A DNA stretch of 64,000 nucleotides from Aquimarina latercula DSM 2041 (GTDB lineage Bacteria > Bacteroidota > Bacteroidia > Flavobacteriales > Flavobacteriaceae): NCBI RefSeq assembly GCF_000430645.1, contig NZ_AUMK01000005.1:124001-188000 (forward strand), given 5' to 3'. Below, piece by piece: positions 62,091 through 64,000 of this stretch. A program made the position numbers and the translations under genes. Under the pieces are notes generated by a model. The model saw nothing but the letters and a program-made list of their open reading frames with translations, searched no databases and was not told the origin of the DNA. The stretch's first letter is position 1. Each line of letters starts with the position of its first letter.

Positions 62091-63023
62091 TTATTTTCTG
62101 GGAAGAAAAACTTCTGCCATCATACATCGGGCGCTTCCACCTCCAAGTTCTTCTATTGTTCCCAGGTCACTATGAACAATCTCACAATGTTTTTTTATTT
62201 TTGATATCTGATCTTTACTTAAACTGTTATATGCTGCAGAAGACATTACCAAATATCTTTTATCATCCGCCCCGATAACTTGTAACATATTCCCTGCAAA
62301 ATTATTCACTTGAGCTTCTGTAATTGATATGATTTCTTTACCATCATTTTTTAGGTGATTCAAAAGATTCTTACGCTCTTTTTTATCATCTACACAATCT
62401 ACGCATACTACTGCAAAGGTTTCTCCAATACCCATCATAACATTTGTATGATAAATTGCTAATCGTTCACCTTTTACTGTTTGATATGCTGTAAAAATTA
62501 CTGGAGTGTATTCAAAATCCTCACAAAATTCAATAAGTAATTCTTCATCTGCCCTTGGAGATAATGCACAATAAGCCTTTTTATTCACTCGATCAAGCAC
62601 AAGACTACCGGTACCTTCAAGAAAAACATTATCTTCTTCAGCTGATGTGTAATCAACAATGTTTTTTATTTCGAAACCAGTGCCTTCTATAATATCTAAA
62701 ATTTCCGGCCTACGCTCCCTCCTTCTATTAACAGCGAACATAGGATATAATCCTATATCACCATTTTCATGAAAGGAAACCCAATTATTTGGAAATATAG
62801 AATCTGGAGTATCATTTTCTTCCTTGTCATCAATAACCACTACATTTACTCCGATAGATTTCAATTTCTCAACAAAACCGTCGAATTCATTTTGTGCTTT
62901 TATATGCACATCTTCTGTACTACTACTTGAACTGTTCTGGTAATAGTTATTTACAGCTGTTTGTTCATTCATCCTAAACTTAACTGGACGAATCATCACT
63001 ATAGTATTTGTTATCTGTTTCAT
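62091..63023 (-). CDS. ctlX: Citrulline-utilisation hydrolase CtlX-like
   Basis: A 310-residue amidinohydrolase-family enzyme. The N-terminus 'NTIVMIRPVKFRMNEQTAVNNYYQ' (read in parts) is characteristic of CtlX. The catalytic His is in 'AIYHTNVMMGIG' (about 185), the acidic residues are in 'VFLEGTGSLVLD', and the catalytic Cys300 is in 'SARCMMAEV'. CtlX-type enzymes act on citrulline or arginine derivatives by the same thioester mechanism as arginine deiminase. It lies 3 bp downstream of a related gene, so both form one operon. Confidence 0.85.
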   Translation of the reverse strand: MKQITNTIVMIRPVKFRMNEQTAVNNYYQNSSSSSTEDVHIKAQNEFDGFVEKLKSIGVNVVVIDDKEENDTPDSIFPNNWVSFHENGDIGLYPMFAVNRRRERRPEILDIIEGTGFEIKNIVDYTSAEEDNVFLEGTGSLVLDRVNKKAYCALSPRADEELLIEFCEDFEYTPVIFTAYQTVKGERLAIYHTNVMMGIGETFAVVCVDCVDDKKERKNLLNHLKNDGKEIISITEAQVNNFAGNMLQVIGADDKRYLVMSSAAYNSLSKDQISKIKKHCEIVHSDLGTIEELGGGSARCMMAEVFLPRK

Positions 63024-63026
63024 TAT

Positions 63027-63941
63027 CTAATCTCTTATCAGTGGCATTGTAGAACAACGTAAAAGTCCTTCTTGCTTTGCTATTTCCGCATATGGAACTT
63101 CTTCTACCGTTATATTTAAATTACGTAACCAGTCATTCAATCTAGTAAAACCTTTTTCAGAAATTATCACGTCTTCTGATATTGAAAATACGTTAGAGTT
63201 CATGTAATACATCTCATCTCTATCAATATGAAATAAGTTTTCATTGCCAAAAAAGTCAACTAAATACTTATAATCCTCTACATTCCTAAATCCTTCTTTA
63301 TGAATTATAGCTTTATTTTTTCCAACAGGTTGAAAACAACAATCTAAATGCAAAGCATTATCTCTAGGATCTTCCATTGATTTTTGAAGATCAAATTCTT
63401 TTACAATTTTATTAGGAAAAAGAGACTTAATATATGCTACTCCTTTCATATTAGTTCTAGCCACAATACAATCGCTATAATCATTCCCTTTATAGGTTCC
63501 AATAAAAATATGATCATTATGAATAATAATATCACCTCCTTCAAAATGGATATCCTCTGATGGAGCTTTATGAACTTTTCCAGGTTCCACCTGATCTATT
63601 ACGTATTGAATTGCTTTTATTTCTTTTTCTCTATCCGGTAGTATATTAGATTTTATAAAAGTATCATCTATAACTAATGCGATATCCCTTGCAAAAATTT
63701 GATTATAATTTTCTATTATCTCAGGTCTATATACTTTTACATCATACTTTTCAAATACCCTAGCGACTTCTTCCATTTCAGCAACCATATCTACTTCTTT
63801 TGGGTAGGTACCGGCTTTTATATGTTGTATTGACTTTGGATCGTACGCCTCCTCAATTTTAGGTATCGGACCATTACTAATGGCTGTTCCTAAAACAACT
63901 GCTCTAAGTCTAGAAGTTTCATTTTTAATATTTAATTTCAA
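63027..63941 (-). CDS. Amidinotransferase/DDAH-like hydrolase
   Basis: A 304-residue member of the guanidino-group-modifying superfamily (arginine deiminase, dimethylargininase and amidinotransferases). It shows 'DIHFEGGDIIIHNDHIFIG' (about 130-148, substrate and Asp/Glu residues), 'NALHLDCCFQPVGKNKAI' with the catalytic His, and 'LLRCSTMPLI' with the nucleophile Cys296. N-terminal 'RLRAVVLGTAISNG' is typical. It probably hydrolyses or transfers an arginine-derived guanidino group. Which substrate it uses cannot be read. It is upstream of ctlX in the operon. Confidence 0.85.
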   Translation of the reverse strand: MKLNIKNETSRLRAVVLGTAISNGPIPKIEEAYDPKSIQHIKAGTYPKEVDMVAEMEEVARVFEKYDVKVYRPEIIENYNQIFARDIALVIDDTFIKSNILPDREKEIKAIQYVIDQVEPGKVHKAPSEDIHFEGGDIIIHNDHIFIGTYKGNDYSDCIVARTNMKGVAYIKSLFPNKIVKEFDLQKSMEDPRDNALHLDCCFQPVGKNKAIIHKEGFRNVEDYKYLVDFFGNENLFHIDRDEMYYMNSNVFSISEDVIISEKGFTRLNDWLRNLNITVEEVPYAEIAKQEGLLRCSTMPLIRD

Positions 63942-64000
63942 TGGCCTGATTTTAAAGTAAAACTATTATTAATAACTAACTTTTATATATGAACAAATAT

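Overview
The window is a chromosomal stretch of a marine Bacteroidota bacterium, almost certainly a member of Flavobacteriaceae (Aquimarina or a close relative; the genus is a guess). The clues are high AT content, near absence of Shine-Dalgarno sites, TAnnTTTG-type -7 promoter boxes, a type IX secretion sorting domain, sigma/FecR/TonB-receptor modules, a Rho factor with an Asn/Arg/Lys/Asp-rich insertion, and Bacteroidota-specific families (BT_3928, DUF4293, DUF1599, DUF3667, CtlX).

Layout. 0-2.6 kb holds the end of a ROK sugar kinase, a TerB-like protein, a secreted DUF6134-like protein and a saccharopine-dehydrogenase-family enzyme. 2.6-8.1 kb is an ion-transport and stress block: CorA, two MscS channels, Dps, Hsp20 and small unknowns. 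Five consecutive minus-strand transcription units here carry the same two-part promoter, GTGACY-N14-GTGTCT (loosely conserved at one or two positions), always with exactly 14 bp between hexamers. This looks like a compact stress regulon read by one alternative sigma factor. 8.1-14.3 kb is a small integrated element (tyrosine integrase, unknown protein, excisionase-like HTH, PrimPol/VirE-N-like protein, DUF3987 helicase-like protein). It ends at a 3' fragment of a tRNA-Arg(ACG) gene that still has the tRNA terminator; the intact tRNA expected at the other end was not found.

14.3-15.6 kb is a scar region with an orphan 55-residue GG-leader (class I lanthipeptide-like) precursor gene and the first quarter of an FdhF/YdeP oxidoreductase. 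15.7-25.6 kb has a large T9SS-exported Asp-box protein, an ECF sigma/FecR/STN-TonB receptor module and two paralogous M57 (HEIGH) metalloprotease lipoproteins. The mRNA leaders of these two share a hairpin at a conserved place but with different, compensated sequence. 26-31.7 kb is a leftward gene string (DUF1599, BT_3928, ABC permease, tpiA, prmA, clpS).

31.8-46 kb is mostly housekeeping: folP, cdaA with two DUF3667 zinc-ribbon membrane proteins, an MsbA-like ABC exporter, truA, a phosphodiesterase, rho, msrA, an SH3/coiled-coil protein, folD and ffh. 46-54.4 kb has two fasciclin lipoproteins, one unknown lipoprotein and a second sigma/FecR/TonB module. 54.4-64 kb has a GNAT acetyltransferase, a TPR histidine kinase, argS, an SDR enzyme, a CpcT/CpeT-like lipoprotein lacking any normal start codon, an Rrf2 regulator, and two arginine/citrulline-type hydrolases (CtlX and a relative).

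The two sigma/FecR/receptor modules probably each sense an outer-membrane ligand and may control the neighbouring surface proteins; this is inference. No rRNA, CRISPR array, intact tRNA or insertion sequence was seen. All family calls come from reading motifs by eye, with no database search.
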